The translations under genes were made by a program, and so were the position numbers. This document shows, in pieces, positions 1 through 11,693 of a stretch of 64,000 bases of DNA (positions are counted from its first letter, which is position 1; the number at the start of each line of letters is the position of its first letter). The stretch is from Dimorphilus gyrociliatus (lineage: Eukaryota; Annelida; Polychaeta; Dinophilidae). The notes under the pieces are model-generated. The model ran no database searches. It was not told the DNA's origin and saw only the letters and a program-made list of their open reading frames with translations. The DNA lies in contig CAJFCJ010000012.1 in assembly GCA_904063045.1 (NCBI GenBank), positions 2,558,498-2,622,497 on the forward strand. The letters are read 5' to 3'.

Positions 1-207
1 ATATATATATATATCTCTGTGTCTCTCTCTAATTGGCTGATTAAATTATTACCATTTTCAACTTTATTGATTACAATTACCAGTTTAGTTGTTAATAAAG
101 AATGTTTGTTGTGTTTTTTCCCCGCTAGGTTTTAGCTTGGAAGCAGCAAAAATAATGAAATATAACTATATACATATATACTGTATACATATATATATAC
201 ATCGCAC

Positions 208-240
<33 letters not shown>

Positions 241-517
241 CATACAAAACTGTAAACTGGTATTATATAATTGTTTTTTTTTTTTTGAAAAAACACACTG
301 AAAGTTTTCTAACAAAAAAAATGAACTAAAGAGAAGCTTTTTAATTAATCTGGGTTTCAGAGGTGACAATAGATAATATAATATAAATATATAAAGAACA
401 GAAAAATGATCAATTATAGGTTTGTTTCTTTAAAAATGAAAGAAAATAAAACCTATTGGGAAAAGAAAATTTAGAAGAAACTATTCAACAACACCTGAAA
501 CCATAAAAGAATTTAGC
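1..517. other. AT-rich intergenic DNA
   Basis: The stretch starts in an (AT)n tract and holds further TATA/CATA tracts at about 170-245. It lies just past the stop codon of the SLC6 gene, so its right part is probably that gene's 3' UTR. I see no exon in it. The short open frames here read through AT dinucleotide repeats and look non-coding. Confidence 0.6.
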
Positions 518-3386
518 TTAAGCGGAATTAAGTTCCGCTCTTTCTTGTCCTTCATTGACGGCATCAAGTTCCAGTGTTTTTAGCTGATGAACCTTCAATT
601 TCGGTTTTAATAATGTTGAAAATCTCTATTTTAAAATTAATTAGATAAAAGATTGATTTCACTTGAAATACTTAAAAAATCGAATACAAAAACCTTTGTT
701 AAACTTCCTTCGGCTCTCATTATTTTTACAACGGCTACTATTGGTATAAGAATTAACGAGCAACAGGCTATTATCCATCCTAAAGCAATTGCCCATCTGG
801 GATATACGTAGGTCTTGTTGTATCTTAACTCCTTATATTGTATACAAGAGAACACAAATATAACCTGGAGAAAGTGAAGAGAAGATATAGTGGAGGAAGA
901 GGATGGAAGAGAAGACAAAAAGAAGAAAAACATATATATATATGTTTATAGCATATTACTACTCGTAATAGTACAATAAAAGATAACTTACCAAAGCCAA
1001 CGACGGCGTAACAGTCATCCAAGAATATTTTATTAAAGGAAGTACCTTTCTACCCAGCATATATTCAACATTCTTCCAAAATCGACCAGCTCCGTAAAGG
1101 TAGCCAACGGTCACGCATTCTAAAAAGCCAATAAACAATACTATACGACTAGTTGAATAATAGTCGAATATTTGAAAAACGTATATTCCTCCCTAGAATG
1201 ATAGAAAGAAGGAGAAAAATAAATAAACACCTCTATCTATTTTATTTGTATTTTAGTGTATAGTACTAGTACTATCACTACTTACTCTCGTCACCATAGA
1301 TAAACCAACTAGATAGGAAAAAAAACATATTACGGCGATAAAAATCTCCTTTCTTCTTCCTACTCTTAAGAGGTGGGGGAACTGATCGACCACAGCCGTA
1401 ACTACCCCTTCAACACCTCCGAATTGACTGTCCATACCGAGTAGAATCAACATAAGAAAGAAGCATATACTCCATAGAATTGACCCGGGCATTTCGCCTA
1501 CAGTCTTCGGATAGGCTATAAATGCTAAACCGGGTCCGCTTTCGGCTACCTTGTCTACAGTTGTACCGTGAGTTTCCGCCATAAAGCCCAATATCGAAAA
1601 GATAATGAAACCGCTGAAAAATGATGTACCAGAATTGGTCAAAGCGAATAGTAGACTGTCCTTGAGGACATTATGATGGAATTTGTTGTACGACCCGAGA
1701 GCTGTTAAAGTACCCAAACCAATTGAATATGAGAAGAATACTTGCGTTCCGGCATCCACCCAAACTTGGCTGTCTAACAATTTCGACCAGTCCGGTAAGA
1801 GATAGAATTCGATTCCTTTTGACGATCCTGGCAGAGTAACGCCTCTTATCAGGAGGGCCAACATCAAAAGATACGGAGAGGTGGCGGTAACGTACATGAC
1901 TTTTCCCGACGACTTGATCCCCTTGCAGACACAAAGGTAAACGACTATCCATGCGAGTAAGAGGCATAATGCCATCTCCCATTTAATATTCCCCGGATTG
2001 TCGATGCCTGACGAAATGTTCAGAACCTTTCTCCTGCAAACCGAAATCGTTGACATTCTACCTTAATTTTAAAAGCCCCACTTTGTATAGTTTTTGTTGG
2101 AATTTTTTAGATTTAAAATAAAAAACAAACCCCTGCTTGAACGCGAAGTAAAGAGCGCCTTTGTCTCAGTCTCTGTCTCTCACTTGTAATAATTAAAATG
2201 CTCTTTAAGGCTTTTTGTTTTATATATACTGTATATAAAGTATATATATTACTATATGTAATACATTCCTTTCTATTATACAGTTGTTTATTTATTGGTA
2301 TTTTTGGTTTTGTTTTTACGTAATGCTCTTTGTTGTTTCACTTGGTTTTAATTGTTTTCATATTATTTCGATTGGGTTTGTTTTGGTCGAGATTTGTAGG
2401 GGGACCGAGCGGGGGGGAAATTTTAGATTCTTTATCTTTGTAGTCTTTTTTTTTATGGTTTTTGTTTTTTTTTTGTTTTTTTTTGTGTTCTCTTATAATA
2501 TCGATATCTCTCGCATCTCTCACAAACTTTGTTGTTGCTTTTTTTTTTTATCATCTTTTGTTTGTGTTATAGTTTAAGGTTTTTTTTTTTTAATAACTTT
2601 TTGTTTGTTAGTTTGGTGTTTTTGTTATTAAACTCACTCCCAAAACTCCATTGCAGGATCGACTGTAGTAGTAGTAGTAGTGGTAACGTTTAGCGACGAT
2701 GTTCCATTCGTTGAATTTCTTACAACACTGCAATTGGGAGTGTTCCACGCGTTATCGCAATGAGTCCAAGGTAAAACACTTGTAAACGAAGCGAAAAGAT
2801 AGTAAAAAGCCCATGCCAAAATAACGTTGTAATTCATATTCTGAATAAAAATAATTATCATCGTTGAAGCTCCAATTCCTGCACCAGAGAAGAAAAAAAA
2901 AACACCTTGTCAACCTATATACCATACTTGTATATATTAAGAGGCAGAGTGGGAGAAAAATACAAGGATACACTGTATATAGTTAGTTACTGTATATACC
3001 ATACATATACAGTATTCATTCTATTTAAATAAATTGATGCTATGCTTTATTCAATTTATTCAATTAGCTTAGTTAAACTGTTTGAAATGAATTGAAAATT
3101 TTACAAGACCTTGGAGCAGAGGACATATTTTCCAACATTTCATTCCAGCAGCTCCCATAAATTGACCCAGAGATACTTCCAAAAAGAATATTGGAATTGC
3201 TATAAAAACTACGCAACACATGTAGGGTATAAGGAATGCTCCTCCTCCATTTTTGTAGCATAAATATGGAAATCTCCATACGTTTCCTAATCCAACTGAA
3301 AAGCCTACACAGGCTAGTAGAAAGTCGAGCTTTCTACTCCAAGTAGGACGTTGTTTGATCTTGGTAGGTGATTTTTCCTTCTCCAT
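518..3386 (-). CDS. SLC6 Na+/Cl- coupled transporter (GABA/taurine/creatine branch)
   Basis: Six coding exons on the minus strand: 3386-3110, 2878-2638, 2033-1286, 1192-992, 864-694, 625-518. They total 1,746 bp, giving 581 aa, close to the family's usual ~600. Exon 1 carries the SLC6 signature [15 protein letters not shown] in TM1 and a basic N-terminus. Exon 2 gives extracellular loop 2 with two cysteines ([11 protein letters not shown]) and several N-glycosylation sites. The large exon 3 holds TM4-TM8, including [17 protein letters not shown] and [11 protein letters not shown], the latter in the TM8 ion-binding region. Exons 4-5 hold TM9-TM12, and exon 6 a hydrophilic tail. From family knowledge the LCYKNGGG and [10 protein letters not shown] patterns favour the GABA/taurine/betaine/creatine branch over the monoamine or glycine branches; the exact substrate cannot be told. 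The protein should sit in the plasma membrane and import a small amino-acid-like solute with Na+ and Cl-. The first donor (GTCTTG) is weak. 5' UTR exons may lie upstream. Confidence 0.93.
2665..2683. repeat. Coding (GTA/ACT)n triplet repeat
   Basis: A GTA triplet run on the plus strand reads as consecutive threonine codons in the extracellular loop 2 of the SLC6 transporter. It preserves the reading frame. Confidence 0.8.
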
Positions 3387-5391
3387 TTTTATACGATTTG
3401 ATTGTTATTCAATTTTCTGTCAAGTATTTGAACTGAAAAATAAGGTAGAAATTCAATAATAGAAGTAATATTAATAGCAATAACAATAACAGATAGAGAG
3501 AAGAAGAAGAAGAAGAAGAGAGAGAGAGAGAGAGACAGACAGACTTATATTACATAAAAGAAGATAAACAAAAAAAAAGGAGTGACTTTTCCAGGTCTTG
3601 AATTTGCTCAGTCGTAGAACTTTACTAGCAGTATTAATCTTACTCATAATGCAACTAGCCTACTTATTGCCATTATTAATACGTTCTATTTCATTTATAA
3701 GCTTTCTATTCCCTTCCAAAATCTGCTATTAGCTCCATTAAGGGAAAAAAGGAAACAGGTTAGACTATTTTACGACATATGCTAATCAACATTGATTAAA
3801 TATCATATATATTTTTTAAATATTTTCTCAGTTTGAACGTACAGCGAAAATAACCGCAATAGCTGAATAAAGAGGATAGAATAACCAACTAAATAACCAG
3901 TACAAAAAGGAAAGGAAAACCAAGATCAGAAACTACTCACCACGTGTCTTGAAATATTTGTAGAATGAACGAAAGAACCCCGCTAGGTGAAAATTAGCTC
4001 CGATCGATGGCTTTACGATTATCAAGTTAAACTGTGAAAAAAAAAAAAAAAGCCATGTAATAAATAAGAGGAAAAGTACTTTGGTTGCTTGATTTTCAAT
4101 ATTATTTCAATATATTGTATATAAATAATTTATTTAAATATATTCAGAATAAAAAATAACAAAAAGAATCTATATTTGCTTATATATATATATATATATA
4201 TATATGCGCATATAACAAATATATATATATATGTATATATATATGAATTTATATATATATATATATATATTATGCTTGTTATTCACTATTTATATACAGT
4301 CGTTGTTGGTAGTTAATTCCCTTATACATATATATACACTGTACATATACACATATTTATGTAAATATACCAAATAAGCTATATCTTTATTTGAAAAACA
4401 CAGACAAGACACGCTGTAGACTGCTCCTCTTTTCGGTCTGTTCTGAATCATCCTGGCAATTGACAAATCAATAATCATTGTGCTTTCTTCTGAAAGGCTG
4501 CTATGCAATGTTCTTTTTTTATTGTAAGATCTCTCCTATCACAAGCTAAACCTGCCATTTTTTTTAATGTTTTATCAATCTGTGTCTCTAATATATTTTC
4601 ATAAATACATTAATGTAACACAGACAATTAATATGTATGTATTTTACGACATATAGACGATATAGCGTCATACATACAGTATACTATACATACAGTATAT
4701 ATATACATATGTATTCTGTTTCCTATTCACCAACACATACACAGGTCTAGTGCTCCCTACTGTCTTCTCATACAACTTACCCTTTAATCCTTAAAAAGTA
4801 GACAATTCCGCAATTGAGATACTTGCTAATTTTCGCATACCTGTCATAAGAAGATGACGTATTCGGAAAAGTATTGATGATGAATGTAGAGTATGTTAAA
4901 AAGAGGTAGTGTGGCAAGAAACAAAATGAGAAGGGGAGAAAGACGCTTCTAAATGATTAGCTAGAAGGAGTTCTGAAGCTATATAGAGTGCCTCCCTAAA
5001 GAGGATCTTTAAAATGTAGACGAAATATTCGTCGTCACCGATAAATCCTCAGCAAAAGGAAAACGGTAGAGATGAGTTGAAAGGATGGTGGAGAGGAGAA
5101 AAAGGAATACAGATGGCACTCTTTGCTATTACGTTAGTGAGAATGAGCGAGAAGTTAGATTGAAGGGGGGTGGAGGGTGAGATAGAGAGAAAAATGAGAG
5201 GAGAAATATAAGGCGTCTATAGATACTTACCGAGAATTCTAAATAGCATCCAAATGAATAAACGCCTTGTCCTCAACTTATTCTTTCAGGATCTGGTATT
5301 TTATCCTTTTCTATGTAAAAAATATTTGTCACTTTGTATTGAGCGTCTCTTGTTCTACTCTAATTTTCCTCATTTACCGTGAGTTGGGCCG

Positions 5392-5729
5392 TTATAAATA
5401 CACACCAAGACTAAGCAGCAACAGCAGCACTGCACTAAGAGAGCTAGCTGTAACAATCTGACTATTCGTCAGATTTGTGTAAGCCTGATAGGCTTTAACG
5501 ACTATTTCGTCTACCGGTAGGCGTCTCTCGCTTCTAATCATCAACAGAGTCTCATTACGAAAACTAAGGGTTTCGCCTATTTCGTCTAAAAGGAACACAA
5601 ATTTTCAGTGGAAATTCCCTTTTTTTCGTACGAAGGCCAGTCGGTTTCTATCTGATAAGGATAGCAATTTTTTTCTCGACGCTTCCTCCAATCAAAATCT
5701 AATTTTCGGACGCAAATTCTCCCCAAATA
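5392..5729 (-). other. Unresolved coding-like fragment, two overlapping frames
   Basis: Two minus-strand open frames abut with a small overlap. The first (5729-5589) has no start codon and reads a charged stretch containing DFDWRKRREKN and ETDWPSYEKKG. The second (5598-5392) continues in another frame with LLDEIGETLSFRN and ends in a hydrophobic tail (LSAVLLLLLSLGVYL) before a stop. The composition is unlike the surrounding repeats and the tail resembles a membrane or GPI signal. A TTTTAG acceptor-like site lies at the junction, but no donor of workable length and phase was found. It may be the 3' end of an unrecognised gene, a decayed gene with a frameshift, or chance. Confidence 0.25.
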
Positions 5730-6135
5730 TTAGCGTAATAAAATTCCAGATAACGTCACATTTTGTCACAAAAAGAACCCAACATAGGCATATACAAATA
5801 TATAGAATGTACATAGGCCTAATATCGTAGGAAAAAAAAAAGTCTCTCAACTAATTCTTCTTATCCTTATCTTATTTTAGAGTAGGTCGTAATTGTAGCC
5901 TGGTGACTATTAAATAAAAACAAAATATCAACATGTTTTTACTGCCTTCTGTATAAAATTTATATAGGATTTTTGCAACGGCAAATATTACGTGTTTCGT
6001 TTATTAGTCTCTTATTCGTTTATTTGTATTCAAACAAGATACGATTTCTTGAATATATTGCCCTACTGAGAAATTAAAAAAATGACATAATTAACTGTTT
6101 TTACTATTCCACACAAGTAAAACGCCTCCAACGCC

Positions 6136-6171
6136 CACACACACACACACACACACGCACACACACACACC
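6136..6171. repeat. (CA)n microsatellite
   Basis: Alternating CA run with one CG interruption, in the intergenic region upstream of the carboxypeptidase gene. Confidence 0.95.
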
Positions 6172-6800
6172 CCTCCCTCCTCTTCCCCCTATGTCATAGG
6201 AAGAGTAGTATATTGAGTACAATAACCTTTGAGCGAATTAAGTGTATAAAACTAATGTGAAGTAGAGTGGAGGAGGAGAAGAGAAGTAGAGAAGAAGACT
6301 TCGACGAGATAAACGAGAAGAAGAAGAAGAAGGTAATAAAGATATAAATATCTATAAATAACTAAAATAAAGAAGTATTAAAAATGTAAAAGTGACCGTG
6401 ACAATGTTAAATGAAAGGATGCTTAAGTATATTTATTCGATAATAAAGAAACGAACTGTTATATTGAACTTGTTGATTTATTTATATAGAAATTAGTAAA
6501 TATTATATGAACAGTCTATTATTCTTTTACGCCTAGTTCGCAAGAGATGCGAATCGGCAGATGCTTATTAACTTTTCATCAAAAAAAAAACATGCATGTT
6601 CTCATGATTCTTTACGTTTACTTCTACCGGGGTTAATAACCCTTTCTAGCCCTTCCTTCAGTCTATATTCTTTAATAGACTTTTATTTTTATCGATTAAC
6701 CTCTATTCACTAATCGGAAGCGTTCGTTTACCTAATTTTTAAATGATTTCTAACATTTCCAAATAGATAAGAGAATGTCGAAATATAGGCCAAATTTTCT

Positions 6801-6841
6801 CTATTTAAAAGAGAATTTTTTCGACTTTCGGTATCAGAAAC
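6801..6841 (+). promoter_or_regulatory. Likely TATA promoter of the carboxypeptidase gene
   Basis: The A/T box CTATTTAAAAG at 6801 is followed about 30 bases later by an initiator-like TATCAGA and then by the start codon at 6842. That implies a very short 5' UTR. A similar TATTTAAAG box lies upstream of the receptor-like gene at 30405. The call rests on spacing and motif only. Confidence 0.4.
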
Positions 6842-8746
6842 ATGAAGTTGGTAATAGCTAGTTTGTTGGTATGTTTGGCCTTGGCCTTGGGAGGTGAGAG
6901 GAAGCGTTATGACGGGTAAGAAAGTTTTATTAATTTCAATCATTAACTTTATTGTTATTACTACGGAAATTGTTTTCTTTTTTTACCAGTTTTCATTTTA
7001 ATTTCCGATTTTTCTTAGATATCAATTAATTAAATTAACACCTACCACTAAACAACAATTGGACGTTATTCGCCAATTTGAAGATTCTGACAAAGTGAAT
7101 ATACAGTATATACTATCTATACCATTTCTCTATTTATATTCACTTTTTCATTGTCGTCATCATCATCATTATCATCATCATAATTATCATCTTCTTCGTA
7201 TTCTTCTACTCTCTTTCCTATAGTTCATCTTCTTGAGCGATATCGGCAACATTAACAGTGACATTTACGTAATTGTTCATCCGGATGAAGTTTCCGTTTT
7301 CGTCTCCTACATATCTGCATACAAAATTCAAAGAGTTTTGGAAAATCCCGATATTCAACAGTAAGAGACTATTAAATCTTATTCTTCTCCCTATTTCAGC
7401 CTACCACTTTTCAAATTTCGTTTCCTATTCATTTTGTAGAGATTTAGACTCCATGTGGGAAAGGTTGGACAGTCAGAAGGCGTTTGATATCAACGACTAC
7501 AATAGACTGGAGGATATCGAGGCTCAAATAGATGTTTGGAATAATGCTTGCGTATCTGGATTTGAATGTTCAATTGAAAACTTGGGAAATTCATACGAAG
7601 GCAGACCAATCAAACTATTGAAGGTTCATAAACTAACGTTAAAGTAGCATTATAAACGTTTACTTAATACCAATTAACTAAATAAATAGATTGAAAAAGC
7701 TGGAGAAAACCGCAAAATTATGTGGATGGATTCCACTATCCACGCCAGAGAATGGCTTGCACCAGCAACAGTTTTGAAGATCGCCAACGCCGTAAGTTTG
7801 ATAGAAAGAAAGAGGGAGAAACGCTTCATAGATCGTTCATTTATTTATAGATTTTTACCGGTGAGAATGCCGATGCTACTAGATTGTTGAATACTTATGA
7901 TTGGTACTTTGTATTTGTTATGAATCCCGATGGATACGTTTACACTTGGGACGGCGATAGATTTTGGAGAAAGTCAAGAAATCCAAACGCTGGATCGTCT
8001 TGCATTGGAACAGATTTGAACAGAAATTACGACTATAGATGGGGCTGTACGCGATTACTTTTTATTGATTTACTTTTGTAACTTGAAAATATTTGACGAT
8101 TAATTTTTTATACATAGTCGGAGGATCAAGCACCAATCCCTGCTCTACGACCTATAGAGGCACCAGTGCCGGTTCAGAACCAGAAACCAAAGCCGTTCAA
8201 ACCAAGGCCCTCGCCATCGGATCTAGAGTCCTTTCTTGGGTTTCAGTCCATACATCAGGCAACATGTGGTTATCAGCCTTCGGTTATTTAGAGCCCAGCG
8301 GAGTTTGCGGAGAGCCAACCGACTACAATGATATTGTAAGTACTATAATCTGAAATTGCCTTTAACTAATTTAAGCTAATATTAATTATGTTAGTACTCC
8401 GTCGCCGAAGCAACCGCTGAAGCAGTTATGGACACATTCGGTACTACTTGGACTTATGGTTCTGCCTGTACAACCATTTGTAAGTATTTAAAAGCCATTT
8501 GATATTTCTCTCTTTATGCAACTCTAGGATTAACGAATAATTCTCTGTCATTTTTAAGATCCCGCATCAGGAATTACCGTTGACTATACATACGGAGCTG
8601 CTGGCATCAAATATTCATATACCCCAGAATTGAGAGGACCAGGTTTCAATCCAGGACCAAACGCCATTACTCCAAGTTATCAAGAAGTATGGAATGGAAT
8701 CGTGGCTATGATAAGAAAGATAGAAGAAATCGAGAATAACAAATAA
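6842..8746 (+). CDS. Carboxypeptidase A (M14A), secreted zymogen
   Basis: Nine exons: 6842-6915, 7019-7094, 7224-7360, 7440-7623, 7690-7791, 7851-8046, 8118-8335, 8395-8479, 8559-8746. They total 1,260 bp, or 419 aa, the normal size for a pre-pro carboxypeptidase. The start codon opens a signal peptide (MKLVIASLLVCLALALGG). Exons 2-3 encode the propeptide that keeps the enzyme inactive until proteolysis. The zinc site is visible: HAREW in exon 5 gives the His and Glu ligands, and the third ligand is the His of SWVSVHTSG in exon 7. DLNRNYDYRWG carries the substrate-binding Asn-Arg, and YTPELRG in the last exon carries the catalytic Glu. The residue matching bovine Ile255 is Val (ITVDYTY), which favours A-type cleavage of hydrophobic or aromatic C-terminal residues over B-type basic ones. 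It is probably a secreted digestive enzyme. A decayed paralogue follows directly. Confidence 0.95.
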
Positions 8747-9199
8747 AATGCGCTCTTCTTTTTATTCAGAAAGTTTTCTTTTTGCCTTTAAAAATAAATT
8801 ATTAATAAAAATGTTATGTAAACAAGTTTTCTTAACTTCTGCTTCTTCCTTTTATTATCATTAAAACAACGTAGAAAGGAAGCGAAGAGATGAAATAATT
8901 AGGACAAGGGAATTAACATTTGCTCCTTTTATTTAGATTGTCTGTTGTTTTTTCTCTCTCTCTCTCTTTTTTTTTGTAGTTATCTTCTGGATTTTGTGGA
9001 TTTTTCTAGTGTTTTATAGAATAATTTGAGGATAAAATTGTCTCTTTTAATCCATATGAAAGAGACGCCTAAAAACGTCCAATAGCCGATATTCGCTTCA
9101 TTTCAGTGGAAAACTTACAAAATTCAGTATGAAATTGAATACGTTACCAATTAGAGATGTATATTATTTTTCATGAATAATCAAATATACGGCATTTGT
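8747..9199 (+). other. Carboxypeptidase 3' UTR, poly(A) signals and spacer
   Basis: Two AATAAA hexamers lie about 50-60 bases after the stop codon (8793-8798 and 8804-8809) and are the likely polyadenylation signals of the carboxypeptidase gene. The rest is AT-rich spacer with a CT tract near 8955-8970. I see no gene in it. Confidence 0.6.
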
Positions 9200-11023
9200 T
9201 CAAAAGGGAACGTCTCTCCCAGTTATCCTGATATCTTGCCAAAGAGTCAGATATGATGGGTGAGAGTTTAAATGATCCTTTTTCCTCAAACGGTATCATT
9301 TATCACTTTCTACGTTTAAGATATCATCTACTAACCGCTACCCTTATTGACGATATCCAATTTATTGGTCTATATAATCTCTTCCAAGTTGAAAATGTGA
9401 GTAAAGTTTTTTAAAGAACCAAAGAGAGCTGGAAGTCAAACGTCGATTCTAGTCCCTAAAGGGGAAATGGAATACCTTATCTCTCTTCTCGTAGATAATT
9501 CTATCGAATATTTTATCGAAGACTACAATATTCAAGAGTAAATGTTTTAGTACCTAGCAATTACATGAAGGTCTCTCTAAATAGAGAATAAACAGACAAT
9601 TGGATAAAACTTGACAGATGCAAAAAAAGACTTTTTTCTATGACGATTTTAATACTTAAGAACAAATTGAAGGAAAAATCGATGAATGCCAATCGAGTTT
9701 TGTTGAAGGTTTTCAATGCGAAATTGAAGTGATTGGAAATTCGTATAAAGGAAGGCCTTTAAAACTTCTTAAAGTATATCATTAATACTACATCTATCAT
9801 CTTTCATTCATTCATTCATTCATCCATTCATTTATTCTTTCTTTCTTTCTTTCTTTCTTTCTTTTAGCCTAAAGTTTATTAATATTTTTTCATTTTTCCA
9901 TCAGTACGTTTAACAGATTGAACAACCCAGAGAGATTCGTAAGATACTTTGGTTCGATTCAGCTATACACTCAAGAGAGTGACTTGCTCCCGTCACTAAT
10001 CTCAGGGTGCCTTAGACAGTAAATTATTTCTTCTCTCTCTTTCTTTCTAGTTGGCTAATCTAGTTCCTTTATTCCTTCTTCCTTCTCCCCCTTTAAAGCT
10101 TTGAAAATACAAACGAAGATGCCGAGAGACTTTTGAATAAATACGATTGGTACTTTTTGTTTGTCGCTAATCCCGATGGGTATAAACATACCTGGCTAGG
10201 AGATAGATTTTGGAGAAAGTCTAAAAGTGCCAAAGTTGGAAGTCCTTGTTTAGGAACTGACCTTAATAGAACTTTTGCTTACAAATGGTTAAGTAAGTAG
10301 ATAAGATCAAATTACTATCCTTTTACCAACTATAATCTTTTTATTATGCCAAAAAAAGGTGGCGGTGCTAGCATAGTTCCATATTCAGAGTTTCGCTGGA
10401 TCAAGAGAGGCAACTGAAGCTGAGGTTATTGCAGTTTAAAACAAAGCAAACTCTTTGAGTGGCAGAATAATTACGTGGATGTTGATCCATACTTTTACCA
10501 AGATATGGGTTACCCCATACGATCATTTATCAGAGTCCTGTAGATGCGCAACACCCCCTGATTATAGCGATATAGTAAGATATGGTTTATAATATACTTC
10601 AAGAAACGCTCTCCTATACAGAATGTATCTAAAATAGTAATTATACTCTATCTCTACGTCTGGGAAAAGATTACAATCCCCAATTATGAATATACAAGGT
10701 TCCTCTCGGAATTATGGTTCAACCTGCGCAGTAATCTGTAAGTTATATATAGATGTAATATAATTGTATCAATTAGAAATTTTATGTATTTTATAGACCC
10801 CGCATCTGGATTAACAATAGATTTTACCTACTCTGTTGATATTAAGTATTTTTTTACAACTGAACTAGGAGGTGAAGGACTTGATCCACCTAGAGAAGAA
10901 ATCAAATTAAGCTACGAAGAATTCTGGCATGGTATTACTGCCATGGTAGCAGCTATTGAAGAGAGAGAGAGAGAGAGATATCAAACAAATAAGAAATATA
11001 TCAAGAAAGCAATTTGGAGATAA
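9200..11023 (+). pseudogene. Decayed tandem copy of carboxypeptidase A
   Basis: All nine exons of the neighbouring gene can be traced here in order, with most splice sites still recognisable: exon 1 remnant ending 9259, then 9321-9396 (exactly the 76 bp of its counterpart), 9417-9537, 9596-9773, 9917-~10017, 10099-10292, 10359-10574, ~10690-10737, 10797-11023. The reading frame is broken at least five times. A TGA at 9612-9614 replaces a Trp, a TAA is at 9657-9659, a TGA at 9980-9982 replaces the Trp right after the zinc motif HSRE, exon 7 has a frameshift near 10390, and a TAA at 10437-10439 replaces a Gln. No start codon for the signal peptide remains. Yet DWYFLFVANPDGY, DLNRTFAY and the catalytic TTELGG region are well preserved and the final exon is open to its own stop, lengthened by a GA repeat. 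I infer a tandem duplication that lost function fairly recently. Confidence 0.9.
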
Positions 11024-11693
11024 ACAATTATCTTTATAATGCTTTTCATTTGAAACCATGAAAATACTTGCGTGTACAATATCTTATAAGGAAAGAGCGA
11101 AAGACAAAATTTCTGGGAGACACAGTAAGAGAAATTACGATACAGTATACGTACAATCTCTTTACGTGGTATAGTGTCATACGAAGCCGAACTCTTGGAA
11201 AATAATCAATCTTCTCCTAGAAGAGACTCAATACTTTAATTTGTCTTAAAATATGGAAAAGAAGTTTTAGTTTTTTGTATACTATTCGTTTCTCTCTTGC
11301 CGTATTCTTCTCTTTCCCTTTCTTCCTATTCTTCCTACTTTCATGTGAAGTTTTTTTCTCAAAGTAAAAAAAAACATACCAAGTATAGATATTTAGGAAA
11401 TATCATTGTTCGATTCTTGGATATAATTGAAGTATGCCTGAACAAGGGGAATGACGCCGAGAGAGATGAGCAGAGTTTTTCCCTTTTCGTGGTGTAAGGT
11501 GAGAAATATGTATTAATGCTTCTCGACTAGGAAAAGGTAATAAAGATCATTATAACAGAAGCCTTTTATATCAAATGTACATATACATATATTCTCTTTT
11601 CTTCAGCTCACTCTCTTCTACAACTTCTGTCCCGTCTCTCTGCTATCTTTTTCCTTTCTTCTTCTTCTTCTTCTTCTTCTTCTTGATAGACAG
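11024..11693. other. Intergenic spacer with (CTT)n tract
   Basis: AT-rich spacer between the carboxypeptidase pseudogene and the first receptor gene. A (CTT)n tract at 11656-11684 is followed by GATAGACAG directly before the receptor's ATG. This could act as polypyrimidine tract plus splice acceptor for an upstream 5' UTR exon, though no partner donor was identified. Confidence 0.5.

Larger units (their letters stand above)
3387..6800. other. Intergenic region between SLC6 and CPA genes
   Basis: About 3.4 kb of mostly AT-rich DNA with GAA/GA tracts (near 3500), long TA tracts (4185-4270), palindromic TATACAGTATA-type stretches near 4675-4700 and a (CA)n tract at 6136-6171. Apart from the coding-like fragment listed separately I find no convincing exon. 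It probably contains the 5' UTR exons or promoter of the divergently placed SLC6 gene, but I cannot place them. Confidence 0.55.

Noticed and set aside
89-369. Overlapping open frames on both strands
   Set aside because: They translate AT and TATACA repeats and poly-T; the composition is Tyr/Ile/His only, with no splice or start context.
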